This document shows, piece by piece, positions 1 to 8,505 of a stretch of 22,389 nucleotides of DNA. The stretch comes from Mnemiopsis leidyi (Eukaryota > Ctenophora > Tentaculata > Lobata > Bolinopsidae): assembly GCA_000226015.1 (NCBI GenBank), contig JH154507.1:1-22389 (forward strand), in the 5' to 3' direction. Position 1 is the first letter of the stretch; the number at the start of each line of letters is the position of its first letter. The notes below the pieces were generated by a model, which worked only from the letters and a program-made list of their open reading frames with translations, was not told the DNA's origin and made no database searches. The position numbers were made by a program, and so were the translations under genes.

Positions 1-173
1 AAAAACAGTGTTGATATTGTCACCAATTAGACTTTTGACTTTTTTAATAATCTATTTTGTTGATAGATTTGAATTTAATATTTTTGTTTTACTCTAGCTG
101 TATAACGGCTTTCCATTGAAATTGGTAAATTGAAAGCTAACTGCTTTTTTCAGTATTGTTTACTTAGGGCAAT

Positions 174-243
174 ATGGAAGATGTGTCTGCTCTCTCAAAC
201 TATGAGCTACGTGACAACCTGATTCAGCTGGGGTTTCAGCCAG
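174..243 (+). CDS. First coding exon of a LEM-domain protein (partial)
   Basis: The frame from the ATG at 174 reads MEDVSALSNYELRDNLIQL followed by GFQP, then one base before a strong donor (GTAAGAG at 244). Known of the family: LEM domains are about 40 residues, begin with an LS..EL...L..LGF.PGPI pattern and bind BAF at the inner nuclear membrane (emerin, LAP2, MAN1/LEMD3, LEMD2). The phase-1 exit would complete the expected glycine of PGPI. An in-frame TAG at 165-167 and a pyrimidine-rich acceptor (CTGCTTTTTTCAG, ending at 153) suggest an exon of 154-243 with a short 5' UTR and an upstream non-coding exon. I could not find the exon carrying the rest of the domain, so the specific member is undecided. 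The exon is antisense to the MDM1-like gene or just beyond its 3' part. Confidence 0.62.
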
Positions 244-413
244 GTAAGAGACTATTCAATTGAATTGAATTGAATTGAACATTTAGATTCGTGACTCAGT
301 ACAGCATATAATAATTAAGTATAAAATATATGAAAAGACGTATTTAGTCTATGTGTCACAGGATCATTCCTGGAAAAAAATCCAGTTCTTTTGTCGGGGC
401 AACCTATCTCTAA

Positions 414-1168
414 CAGAGGCAACATTTAAGTGCGGTCAAAAATCGCAAATTATGCAGTGCCGCACTGGCTTAAAAAGGCGAATTGTGCGGCAGAGTGCGG
501 CGAAAATTGTCAAATTATGCGGCGAAATTGCGGCGAAATTTCCATAAAAGTGCGGTGATTGTGCGGCATTTAAAGCTTATTTTTTGGGTCCATTCAAGCA
601 TAAAAACTATGACGATTGGATACTTAGCAACAAGTATTGGCTATTACGATCAAAATAGGTATATGATGTGTATTGGCCAAGCTTCAGCTACTGACGAAAA
701 CGTCCAAAGTGACGAAAACGTCCAAAGTCCAGGACGAAAACGTCCCAGATTCCGAGCAACAAGTACCAAAATGTCCTACATTCCGAGTAAGGCTTGTCAA
801 GCGCAAGGACGAAAACGTCCCAGATTCGGATCAGCAAGGACGAAAACGTCCCACATTCCGATCAGCAAGGTACGAAAACGGCCCAGATTCCCATTGACAA
901 GGTACGAAAACGTCCCAAATTCCATTTAGCACGTGAAAACCAAAATGTCCCAATTTTAGAGACGAAAAGGTCCCATTTTTAAACCATGATGCAACAACAA
1001 ATATTTTGGTTTTTATGCGATTAAGTGCGATTTTTGGGAAAATATGCGAAAATATGCGGTGAAACCAAAAATATGCGGAATTATGCGGATAATATAGAAT
1101 TGTGCGGATTGTGCGGAGAACTGGAAATTGTGCGAAATCGCACTCACCGCACTTAAATGTTGCCTCTG
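414..1168. mobile_element. Non-autonomous DNA transposon (MITE-like), 755 bp with perfect 23-bp terminal inverted repeats
   Basis: Bases 414-436 are the exact reverse complement of 1146-1168; each outer end starts CAGAGGCAACATTTAAG. Both subterminal regions (about 430-570 and 1012-1140) are packed with a short TGCGG or TGCGA motif in the same orientation. The middle holds a degenerate tandem array (693-973). No transposase is encoded; the open frames inside are by-products of the repeats. The CAGAG terminus recalls hAT ends, but no clean 8-bp target duplication is visible (left flank ATCTCTAA, right flank ATCAAGAG), so the superfamily is unproven. It lies downstream of the fourth MDM1-like exon and downstream of the LEM exon. 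Confidence 0.85.
693..973. repeat. Degenerate tandem array of the GACGAAAACGTCC motif
   Basis: About ten copies of GACGAAAACGTCC or close variants occur at roughly 693, 711, 733, 764, 808, 839, 871, 903, 938 and 961. Spacing settles near 31 bp in the middle, where units read motif, CAGATTCCGATCAGCAAG, motif. The core GACG-AAAA-CGTC has complementary arms, so each unit could form a 4-bp stem with an AAAA loop. The array is the core of the transposon at 414-1168. Confidence 0.8.
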
Positions 1169-1247
1169 ATCAAGAGGCTAATCTTTGAGACTAAGAACAT
1201 GCGATTTTCTCCTAAATATTATCGTTGCAGAACATCTTTTGGCCTAC

Positions 1248-1434
1248 CCGGTTTTTTGCCGATAGGTAAGTTGGTTTTGCTGTCAACAAAGTTGGATTTA
1301 GAAGTTTGGATGGGAGAGGATGGCCTCGGGACACTTCCTTTTGTCGGAGAGAACTTTGAAACATATTCACTCTTGTATCGGGACGTGTTGATATTCTTCG
1401 ACAGTCCTGCCCGCTTTTCCAAACTTTTATTCAC
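1248..1434 (-). CDS. MDM1: MDM1-like coding exon 4, carrying a second SEYxxxF motif
   Basis: It starts in phase 0 after the acceptor CACTTTTCAG (AG at plus 1436-1435), matching the phase-0 end of exon 3. It encodes VNKSLEKRAGLSKNI, then SRYKSEYVSKFSPTKGS and later KSNFVDSKTNLPIGKKPG. The donor is uncertain. I choose CCGG before GTAGGCC (plus 1241-1247), phase 1, because homology fades there; without splicing the frame stays open only to a TAA at about 1219. The next exon was not found between here and the left window edge. Confidence 0.66.
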
Positions 1435-3931
1435 CTGAAAAGTGAAAAGTCGTGTTGCTTTACAGACTTCAGAATTTTGGATATCAGTTGATGTTCAGAT
1501 TAGGGGTCAGCAACTTTCATAACCGAATCACAAGAATTTATATCAAGAGGAAAATAAAATATACATACTTAGTACCTGACGATATTATAACATTTCTCAT
1601 AAAGGATAGAAAAGAATACATAAACCCCACTCTTCAATCTAACACTTATTCGAGAGGTGAGAATGATATAAAGAAAGGGCTGGTGAACAATGACATAACA
1701 CTCATAATACACATAATACACGATGTGAAATCAGGTACCTTCACTCGCTCGGGGCTGGCTCCAGGAACTCTTTTCTTGTGCGAAAAGGACGGTTCTCGGC
1801 TGATGTGCAGGTCTTTAGACGGCGATCCGAACGTTCTGATAACTTCCGGTAGTTCTGCATTTTATATGGTCACTTTGTCTACTTTGCTAGTAACTACTTT
1901 AGTGACACTTTTCAGGAACTTCAGATAGATTTATATGGGGGAATATGAATTTTACTATCAAGCACTAAGGTTGTGAGGTACAGATATTCTATCATTTACT
2001 CCAGACGTAGTCTGCTACTACAATACCAGACACCAGTGCAGCAAATTGCCGATCACTATTATATGATTATAAGCTTTGATAAGTCCTAATATAGACACTT
2101 GTCCATGCACGTTGCTAAGCATGATCAGATACCGAGCCATCAGCCCGTTCGCACCATAACCACTAAAACGCAGGTCTGTATTATTCTAGAAGATTCCAGT
2201 AAGGTAAATATTATTAGGTAATATTGTCACATCATCTTCTTGGTAAAATATTGGGTGTCCCTCAAGTCAGGGTGCAAACGTTCGAATTTATGATATCTTC
2301 AGTACATCCACTTACCTGGTTACCCTATTACTATTCACTAGCCTGCCCCGGGAAACCCCAATATCTAGCTGTCAGTAGAACCGAGCGACAGATAATTGGT
2401 TAAGTCCCTCCATGTACCGCACCAATTACTCAAACACAAAGCTGAGCAGCTGCTTATGCCTCATTCACGTGTCTAAATACGATTATAGAACGGATGCGAA
2501 AAAAGACTTGCTTTTCGTAAGGACTATATTTTCATAGATTTCTGGTTCTTTTAAGGCAAAAATAGGACCAGGATATAGTTGATGATGATGATGGTTACAG
2601 CTGGGCATACTTAATAATTAAGTCCAGGTTTTATTTTTTGCTAATGAGATTTTTCAAACGAAAATCATTAGGCGACCGTGACACCTGCTATATGATAAGT
2701 TTGTATCTTTCCTGGGGTTAGCTTTGCCATTTCAGCTTTTTAAACAGATATTTGGACGTTAACTTGATAGTTCATGATAGCTTAGAGTATACGCATCCAC
2801 TATCCAGTTTCAGTTAACCACCAAAATAGTTTAAATCCAGTGTGGTGAATAAGCAGGAAGACCATCTTTGAAACAGTGCATAAGGGAATTTCCTTTCTAC
2901 AGCACTTTGATTGCAAACCATTTAAAATTAACAACAAAATCGTATAATTGTAACCCAGCCTCTTGTCGTTGTAACGAACGTGAGTAATGTGTTTGGCACT
3001 TCACCGTTACAGCCGGTCCTACAAACCAGGTGCAGTCTGTGTTACTACATCTACAAAATTTAGGAGATTTTATGTCTTCCGCCGGAAAATTACTATCAGA
3101 GCCTATCGTTACGACTGGTAAATTTTCGTAGCCGTTGGTTAAGTATCAATATTTTAATTTTTAATGAAGCCGGTATTGATTTGAAAGCAAAGGTAATTAG
3201 AAATTGGCTGGGTGCAGACTGCAATTAGCCTGTTACAATGCTTTGCGGGAGAGAAAAAGATTTGTTGTTTTGTTGCCACACTAATTGAGTTATCGGTTGA
3301 ATTTTTTGTAATTAGTTTCGGAATAGTAGCACTAAATTTCTTTGACGTTTCTCATTTCTTATTTCGACTTGGTTTTGTCGCCCAAAGATTAGTAACTAGA
3401 AAGGTAAAATGTTTTAAAATAAGGCACAGCTTCATTCAGCTTCTCAGGAATCTGTTATCCTACTAATTACGTTCCGAATGTCTTTGTTAATAAATATTCC
3501 TGTGTTTACTGTTTTATAAAGAGTACTCTTACTGTTTATATCACTTACCATCTTTAGAGGCCAGCTCGAGAGTTGGACGCTGTTTAGCTTGAAGGGGAGG
3601 CTCTGTCACCAACTTCTCCTTGAAGCTAGGACACCCAGCCATGGGGTCCGCTGCTATTGGAGCTATATCGTGCCATGTGTATTGCCTCTTGTATTCAGAC
3701 ACCGGCTGAAAACAATGCAAACTTAGGTGAAAATACACACTTATTCAACACCTGTTTTTGTGCTAGATATTTTTCACTGTCTTGTCCGACTATTTGTCCA
3801 TCGTTGGCGTAATCATTGATGTGCAATCGTGCATTGTTGAATGTCAAGATCTGCTCAAGGCATCTGCTTTGAGTTGTTGTCGCAACCCTGAAAGTTTATG
3901 AATATTGCCTCACCTTCATTCCCACTGTCAT
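1248..3931 (-). CDS. MDM1: MDM1-like centriolar microtubule-binding protein, first four coding exons (3'-incomplete)
   Basis: Four minus-strand exons join in consistent phase: 3914-3931, 3549-3705, 1739-1854 and 1248-1434. The protein opens MTVGMKPVSEYKRQYTW, close to the vertebrate MDM1 start as I recall it (MPVRFKGLSEYQRNFLW). Exon 3 carries ISREPSFSHKKRVP, matching the EPSF-x-x-K-RVP element of MDM1. Exon 4 carries KRAGLSKNINTSRYKSEY, then SKF, then KSNFV, matching the KAGL...SEY..F...KS.FV stretch. Known of the family: MDM1 binds microtubules through repeated SEYxxxF motifs, localises to centrioles and restrains centriole duplication. Vertebrate MDM1 is about 700 residues; about 159 are visible here, so the rest should lie to the left of 1248 or outside the window. 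The start ATG (3931-3929) is the first in frame, six codons before a good donor. Confidence 0.82.
1739..1854 (-). CDS. MDM1: MDM1-like coding exon 3
   Basis: The exon starts after AAAATGCAG (AG at plus 1856-1855). Its first two bases complete the phase-1 codon left by exon 2, giving glutamate. It reads LPEVIRTFGSPSKDLHIS, then REPSFSHKKRVPGASPERVK, and ends in phase 0 before a weaker donor, GTACCT. The EPSF..KKRVP element is the recognisable MDM1 signature. A plus-strand open frame over the same bases is a shadow. Confidence 0.78.
1855..3548 (-). other. Intron 2 of the MDM1-like gene (1.7 kb)
   Basis: It is bounded by GTAAGTGA at the 5' end and ATGCAG at the 3' end. I see no further exon, RNA gene or clear transposon inside. 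It contains a short GATGATGATGATGG run at about 2581-2594. A plus-strand frame at 3212-3466 has no recognisable homology or splice context. Confidence 0.6.
3549..3705 (-). CDS. MDM1: MDM1-like coding exon 2, carrying the first SEYxRxxxW motif
   Basis: The exon starts after acceptor TTTTCAG (AG at plus 3707-3706) in phase 0 and ends in GATG before donor GTAAGTGA (plus 3541-3548), leaving one base (phase 1). It encodes PVSEYKRQYTWHDIAPIAAD and continues to ELASKD. The SEYKRQYTW motif is the family's N-terminal microtubule-binding type repeat. Both splice sites are close to consensus. Confidence 0.8.
3914..3931 (-). CDS. MDM1: MDM1-like coding exon 1
   Basis: Six codons (MTVGMK) end in AAG followed by donor GTGAGG (plus 3908-3913), phase 0. 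The other two frames through this stretch have stops close by. The short N-terminal exon matches the length and position of the MPVRFK start of vertebrate MDM1. Any 5' UTR exon boundary is not determined. Confidence 0.7.
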
Positions 3932-5050
3932 GTCAGAAACCTCCGGGAAGCCCCTTCAACTCGTCATTTAAACAGCTATATAACGGTGTATTGAGTTTAG
4001 TAGTTTAAGTTTAAATTACAATGAAGACAATGTCACAGTGTCATTAGAAAGCATTTGTCAATGTGAAATTTAGTCACATGCAGTACAAACGACTCCACAA
4101 TTAATTAAACTATGTAATTATTTATAAGCGGTGGTAACAATGAAGGGAAACTGTCTAAAGAAGTACAAAAGGCACAAAGTATATTACATGTCGGTATCAA
4201 TATCATCACGTGCCCCTGTAACAGACATAAATAATAACACCATCTAAAATTACATAAGCTTCACCAGTACGACTTGATTCTGCTCTATATTCCACTTATA
4301 TATGGCCATTTGTTTCCGTCTATGTTAATTATAGAGTTGATTATAGTTGATGCACTGTCTTTCTTCATTGAATAAATCGCCATGATATTTGCTGCCAGGG
4401 CTTTGGTATAGGAAAGACTGCAGTCATATGAGTGCCAAACATTTAGAAGCAACACTGAAGACACCTGATGCAGTTTATTGCTGAAGCAATGTAAATGGTT
4501 TTTTGGCTCCCTTATTGTCCTTGTTCATTAATCGAGGATAGGGCTTTGATGTTTAGGGCCGTTTGCATTGCATGTCTACACCACCTTTGCTCCCAATGCA
4601 TAGCGATCAAATTCGTTGATCATATTACCTGTTTATTAATGAATTGTGTGAAAGCTTCCACTCCATATAATCATGTCTCAGCACAGCAACATAACATTGT
4701 GAGTTGACGATTGATGTCTGCTGCTCGTCCCTTCCCCCTCTTCTGCCATTTGATATATAAAATCAGTTTAAAATGACATACAGTGGGACAAAAATCTGAC
4801 ACCAAAGGTGTGAGTTGCTAGTGTCATACTACACACTACACTTAACATCAAAATTTTCCCCCATTTTTGTGATCCCAACGAAAAAAATTGACCTTTGGCT
4901 TCATATAGTGCAGTGCCTGTTTAGTGCTCTTCTTGTTAATAGGTTCTAAGTAATCAGTATGTTTAAAGGACAGTTACACTTTCATTGTGTCGTTCGCGGA
5001 GGCAATGAAATGAGCTAAAATTATTGTAGAAATATTTTCTTCATCCTCAG
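3932..5050. other. Region between the divergent MDM1-like and GPCR genes
   Basis: The MDM1-like gene (minus) and the GPCR gene (plus) are transcribed away from each other from this 1.1-kb interval, so it probably holds both promoters. No conserved element beyond a TATA-like box at 4754 was identified. The small open frames here show no family features. Confidence 0.4.
4754..4762 (+). promoter_or_regulatory. Candidate TATA box with a possible GPCR leader exon
   Basis: TATATAAAA stands about 350 bp upstream of the GPCR start codon. About 50 bp further on is a donor-like GTGAGT (4810). A pyrimidine-rich acceptor, TTCTTCATCCTCAG (ends 5050), and a weaker one ending at 5102 precede the GPCR. Together they allow a short non-coding leader exon spliced to 5051 or 5103. 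This is inference from motifs only. Confidence 0.25.
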
Positions 5051-5104
5051 ATACTTAGACAATATGTTTTAAATTTAATAACCAACGTTATCCCCATCAC
5101 AGGT

Positions 5105-5998
5105 ATGGCAGGCGTATCAGTTTATGCAGCATTCCTTATAGGTTTCAACAGCATTTCTTCCATCTTGGGACTCCTAGGAAATGGAATTGTTCTCCATGCA
5201 ACGTTCTTAAAGTCAGCTTTTAGACTAGACAAAGTGACTATTCTGCTAATCCAAAACCTAGCCACCTCAGATTTCCTCTACATGCTAGTGGTCATTCTTC
5301 CATCTTTTAACGCTTATCTTGGCAACAAATGGAACATGGGTGAAACATCATGCTATATGATTGGATTTGCTGGAACTTGGCTAGCTTCAGCTAATCTACA
5401 CTTCATACTTTTTGTTGCTGCTCACAAATTTCTTAAGTGCATAAGACCATGGCGTATGCGCAGAGTACGGAAAAATCACATAAACACAATATCATTGATT
5501 ATCTGGGTAGTATCATCTTTTAAGATGGTGATTCTTTCAGCTATGGGAGCTCAAATATCATACAATGAGGACATCTACCGATGTGGAGTGAATTATGTTG
5601 CATTCGGAAAGAAAAGACCACTCATTCTTATTGTACTTTGGATACTTGGCAAATGGGTTCCTTTTACATTAGTCATGATTTTGAATGCATCTCTCATGGT
5701 GATAGCAAGGAGAAAATTCAAAAAGACAACAGCCAGGGGAATCATGACAATTGCATCCATCTCTATCTTGTTGATTGTTTCTTGGATGCCAGCACAAATA
5801 TACAGCATCATGGGGGCTGTTCGCTATTCATCAACAAGAACAGTCAAAACTTTTGAAATCATTTCTTATAACTTTTACTTGATAAGTGTTTTTGGCAATC
5901 CTATAATATATGGCCTCCAAAACCAGCACTTTGCAAAGTTTGTCAAAGAAAGGTGGAGAAATGTTTCAAGTGTCATAATTTTAAAAAGGGGGACCTGA
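5105..5998 (+). CDS. Class A (rhodopsin-like) G-protein-coupled receptor, single coding exon, DRY replaced by HKF
   Basis: The 297-residue product has seven hydrophobic segments and class A landmarks. TM1 has GNGIV (N26), TM2 has NLATSDF (D56), C83 and C160 can form the ECL1/ECL2 disulphide, TM4 has W134, TM5 has P186, TM6 has SWMP (226-229, normally CWxP) and TM7 has NPIIY (265-269). Then come a short helix-8-like stretch and a very short tail. At the end of TM3 the usual DRY is AHKFLKCIRP, so aspartate and arginine of the G-protein switch are both changed. The N-terminus before TM1 is only about 8 residues. The frame is open upstream from 5030, and an acceptor at 5050 would extend it in frame, so an upstream exon may add residues. 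The ligand cannot be assigned. Confidence 0.9.
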   Translation: MAGVSVYAAFLIGFNSISSILGLLGNGIVLHATFLKSAFRLDKVTILLIQNLATSDFLYMLVVILPSFNAYLGNKWNMGETSCYMIGFAGTWLASANLHFILFVAAHKFLKCIRPWRMRRVRKNHINTISLIIWVVSSFKMVILSAMGAQISYNEDIYRCGVNYVAFGKKRPLILIVLWILGKWVPFTLVMILNASLMVIARRKFKKTTARGIMTIASISILLIVSWMPAQIYSIMGAVRYSSTRTVKTFEIISYNFYLISVFGNPIIYGLQNQHFAKFVKERWRNVSSVIILKRGT

Positions 5999-6034
5999 GG
6001 TAGAGCATGGTAAACTTAAAATGTCAGGGTCACA

Positions 6035-6234
6035 AATTGACAATAACCACAATCAAAACTTCGAAATCATCATGAGCAAATAGTGAAACTTTTTGACCAT
6101 GATCACAAATCCAAAATTGCCATAGTCAAAATGGGAAATCCCAATTATGATTTGGCCACATTTTTGCGTGATTTTGAAAGAATTGTCAATTGTGTTCAAA
6201 ATTACCATTTTGACCATGACAGTAGGGCAATTTT
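6035..6234. repeat. Nested dyad repeats directly 3' of the GPCR
   Basis: Three complementary pairs occur within 200 bp: AATTGACAAT (6035-6044) with 6182-6191; AAAATTGCC (6113-6121) with 6226-6234; and GTCAAAATGG (6125-6134) with 6205-6214. The last two pairs nest inside each other and could form one stem with a small bulge. TTTTGACCATGA also occurs twice, at about 6092 and 6209. This could be a decayed inverted-repeat transposon or a structured 3' UTR. No frame here looks coding. Confidence 0.5.
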
Positions 6235-6385
6235 CACAGTGTTATGGTTAAGGCCAGGGCCTTACTCTCCTTAAATTTGTTATGAAATATTAGTACAATT
6301 GATTGTGTTGTGGTAAACGTTTTCTCATTTATTTACTTTTGATTTTAAATGCAGACCATTGCTACCACTTGCAATTATAATTTAC

Positions 6386-6690
6386 AAATAAATACATAAT
6401 TAATAAATAAATAAATAATGATACCAGCATCATCACACATAATCACTCAAAATATCAAAATAAATTTACAAATTGTTAAAATCTAAAAAAGATATGAAAA
6501 ATCTAATGAACGTTTATAAATCTCTTCTTAGCAACAATAGGATTATCCTTAAGATAAGTATTATGCTAAAACTTATTCTCCAACTAATTTACACCTTCTA
6601 TTCTATTTGAAACTCCATCAGAGATTTCTCAATAATTTCCCACACAAGATATTCTCAAAGCTTTAGTTTTACAGTTTAACATACCTAAGA
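6386..6690 (-). mobile_element. 5'-truncated LINE 3' end, minus strand
   Basis: This stretch is, base for base with scattered changes, the reverse complement of about 7240-7556. It therefore carries the last coding part and 3' UTR of the same non-LTR retrotransposon in the opposite orientation. The coding part has several stops. The 3' end is a TTTA/TTAA-rich tail (AATAAATAAATAAATAATG on the plus strand at about 6400-6420). Confidence 0.75.
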
Positions 6691-7046
6691 AATTTCTACA
6701 GTCGACTCAGCCAAATGACCAGGAAACCTTGATTGAGGGTAAGATCTCTGTTAAAAGATCTAGAATCTTCCAGGTTCCCCTTAAGTACAACTGTTAAAGC
6801 CTGGGTACAGGTGTAATAGATTAAATACAAATATGGTCTTCTTCACTTTTATCTTAACAGGTGATGTGCATCTAGCATTTCTTTGCCAGGCCTGAAATGC
6901 CTGGCAGCTTGTGAAGTCTGCAACAGAAGGTTATCAACCTACTACTTTTGAAATTCTATTCCATAATTAATCAGATTTTAGAAAAGTTCTGACTGATCTT
7001 TACCTCTGATGAATGCAACTACTTTGTAGAAGCTTAGCAATTTTTC
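6691..7046. other. Sequence between the two LINE fragments
   Basis: No gene is visible. It contains ACAGAAGGTTATCAACCTAC at 6923-6942, which recurs with one mismatch at 7726-7745 on the far side of the plus-strand LINE fragment. Confidence 0.4.
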
Positions 7047-7556
7047 TCAAAACCAGTACGGGCTATATTGCACTGGTTTGGCAAAAGACGTAAATTGGGA
7101 ATATCTTTACTGTAATCGAGAAAGAGTAAAGATTCGAAGATCAATCGAATCAGGAGAAATTTGTTAAATGATAGGGTTATGTTAATATGGAATAAGTTAC
7201 CTATTGAGGTTAAGATTTCTTCTAGTTTAAACGTTTTTAAATTCAATTTAGAAGTGTTAAAGTGTAAAACTAAAGCTTTGGGAATATGTGGTGTAGGACA
7301 TTTTTGGGAAATCTCTGATGAAGTTTTGAATAGAATAGAAGGTGTAAATTATTTGGAGAATAAGTTAAAGCATAATATTTATCTTAAAGATAATCCTATT
7401 GTAGCTCAGAAGAGATTTATAAACATTCATTAGATTTTTCATATCTTAAAAGATTTTTAACAACTTGTAAATTTATTTAGATATTTTGTGTGATTATGTG
7501 TGATGATGCTGGCGTCATTATTTATTATTTATTTATTATTTATATATAATCTCTGC
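7047..7556 (+). mobile_element. 5'-truncated non-LTR retrotransposon (LINE): reverse transcriptase C-terminus and 3' tail
   Basis: The frame reads WFGKRRKLGISLL, a TAA (7113-7115), then INRIRRNLLNDRVMLIWNKL, then PIEVKISSSLNVFKFNLEVL, ending at a stop at 7431-7433. The pattern R-V-x-x-x-WN-x-LP-x-x-V...S-LN-x-FK-x-x-L is the typical C-terminal end of CR1/Jockey/L2-like LINE polymerases (family knowledge). About 120 bp of 3' UTR follow and end in an ATTTATTATTTATTTATT tail at about 7518-7550. The internal stop and missing 5' part make it inactive. Confidence 0.8.
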
Positions 7557-7843
7557 ATTTATTTTGGACCATATCTTTCATTACACTTATATGTTTGTGT
7601 TGACCTTTGGACCCTTAGCCAAAACTTCATCATCATGCTATTTAGTGTCCATGTTATATCTTATTGTCCCTCAATGGGCGATGCGCGACTAGAATTGAAA
7701 TGCGTGAGAGCGCGTGATGGCCGCGACAGTAGGTTATCAACCTACAAATTGTCCCCTGTGTCAAAAAATACAGTTTAGCATTTTATAATCGCAGTTAGTG
7801 TAGCTATGCTGTGCAGTTCACCTAGTAATCTATCTGAATCTTC

Positions 7844-7851
7844 TATATAAG
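7844..7851 (+). promoter_or_regulatory. Candidate TATA box
   Basis: TTCTATATAAGTGG is a near-consensus TATA box, with an ATG about 90 bp downstream (7941) that opens the decayed coding fragment. The spacing suits a core promoter with a 60-70 base leader. No other promoter element was recognised. Confidence 0.35.
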
Positions 7852-7940
7852 TGGACTCTGTACTTCAACCAGGCAGAACAATCACCCGACCTATTTGACT
7901 GGTGTGTACAATAACTGAACTTCAGAAACAGGTGATCAAA

Positions 7941-8193
7941 ATGAAAATCGAGCAGGTTAACTCTGTTGAAGTAATTGTGCAGGACACCATTAAGGAGTCT
8001 TTCACCTCAAATAGCTGAAATACTTTTCGTCAGTGATGAGCAATCTAGTTTTTTGGCTGAAGGCGAGGACCACAGCAGAAACGTAGTTGTGTTTGAAATG
8101 CCAGAGGATGATGTGATGAGAACATGTACTTGAAAATTGAGTTATTACATCAAACTGGATGAGAAGCCCCACACAATAAAAACAAAAGGCTAA
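7941..8193 (+). pseudogene. Unrecognised decayed coding fragment behind a TATA box
   Basis: From the ATG at 7941 one frame reads MKIEQVNSVEVIVQDTIKES and stops at 8016-8018. A second frame (open from 7975) reads PQIAEILFVSDEQSSFLAEG, then EDHSRNVVVFEMPEDDVMRT, meets a TGA at 8131-8133, and carries on KLSYYIKLDEKPHTIKTKG to a TAA at 8191-8193. The acidic, hydrophilic composition looks coding in both pieces. A single frameshift plus one stop would explain it as a pseudogene. A-rich sequence with AATAAA-like signals (about 8173-8205) follows. No family was recognised. Confidence 0.35.
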
Positions 8194-8505
8194 TAAAACA
8201 AAAGGTTCCGGTTGCTAAGCCACCATAGCCCTGTGGCTTGCGCTGCCCGCACCCTATCTTTGCATCGCATGTCCGTCCTAATTTCGCGCTAAGCTCGCAC
8301 ATGGATATACGTGTTTAGCAAAAAAGGGTAACTTTATGAGCAGTACAATCAATCAATATCAATATAAAATTTGCCTTGCGGGGCGGCAGCTTCGCGGCAG
8401 CAGGTCAGGCAACGTCTGACAATATAAAATGCTTTCCCTGAGCTCCTACTTAAGTTTTTCGATAGATTTGAATTGGTGACAGAAAATTTTGAAAACCTTA
8501 TGTAT
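8194..8505. other. Region before the duplicated unit
   Basis: No gene is recognised. There is a small dyad, AAGCCAC/GTGGCTT (about 8217-8240), and CAATATAAAAT occurs twice (about 8359 and 8421) around a GC-rich stretch. The minus-strand frame 8349-8531 crosses into the duplicated unit and has no support. Confidence 0.3.

Noticed and set aside
693-973. CRISPR-like spacing of short repeats
   Set aside because: The host is an animal, units are degenerate, the intervening sequences resemble one another, and the array sits inside a transposon.
483-982. Several plus-strand open frames reading repeated KTSQIR / RKRPRF-type peptides
   Set aside because: They are produced by the tandem GACGAAAACGTCC array inside the inverted-repeat transposon and are open in more than one frame, which is typical of a repeat with unit-wise stop avoidance.
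1452-1928. 158-codon plus-strand open frame
   Set aside because: It overlaps MDM1-like exon 3 and its flanking introns in antisense; the minus strand has splice sites, phase agreement and family motifs.
3000-3131. Possible second LEM exon after GTTACAG near 3013 (AGPTNQVQSVLLHLQ)
   Set aside because: The reading keeps a GP but lacks the T..TR..Y..KL pattern of LEM domains, and the acceptor has a poor pyrimidine tract.
3212-3466. 84-codon hydrophobic plus-strand frame
   Set aside because: It lies in an intron of the minus-strand gene, has no homology I recognise and an AT-driven hydrophobic composition.
7161-7433. Independent small gene of 90 codons
   Set aside because: The sequence is the C-terminal end of a LINE polymerase, with the same frame continuing upstream through a stop.
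8131-8133. TGA as a selenocysteine codon
   Set aside because: A frameshift is also needed upstream and no SECIS structure was identified, so a pseudogene is simpler.
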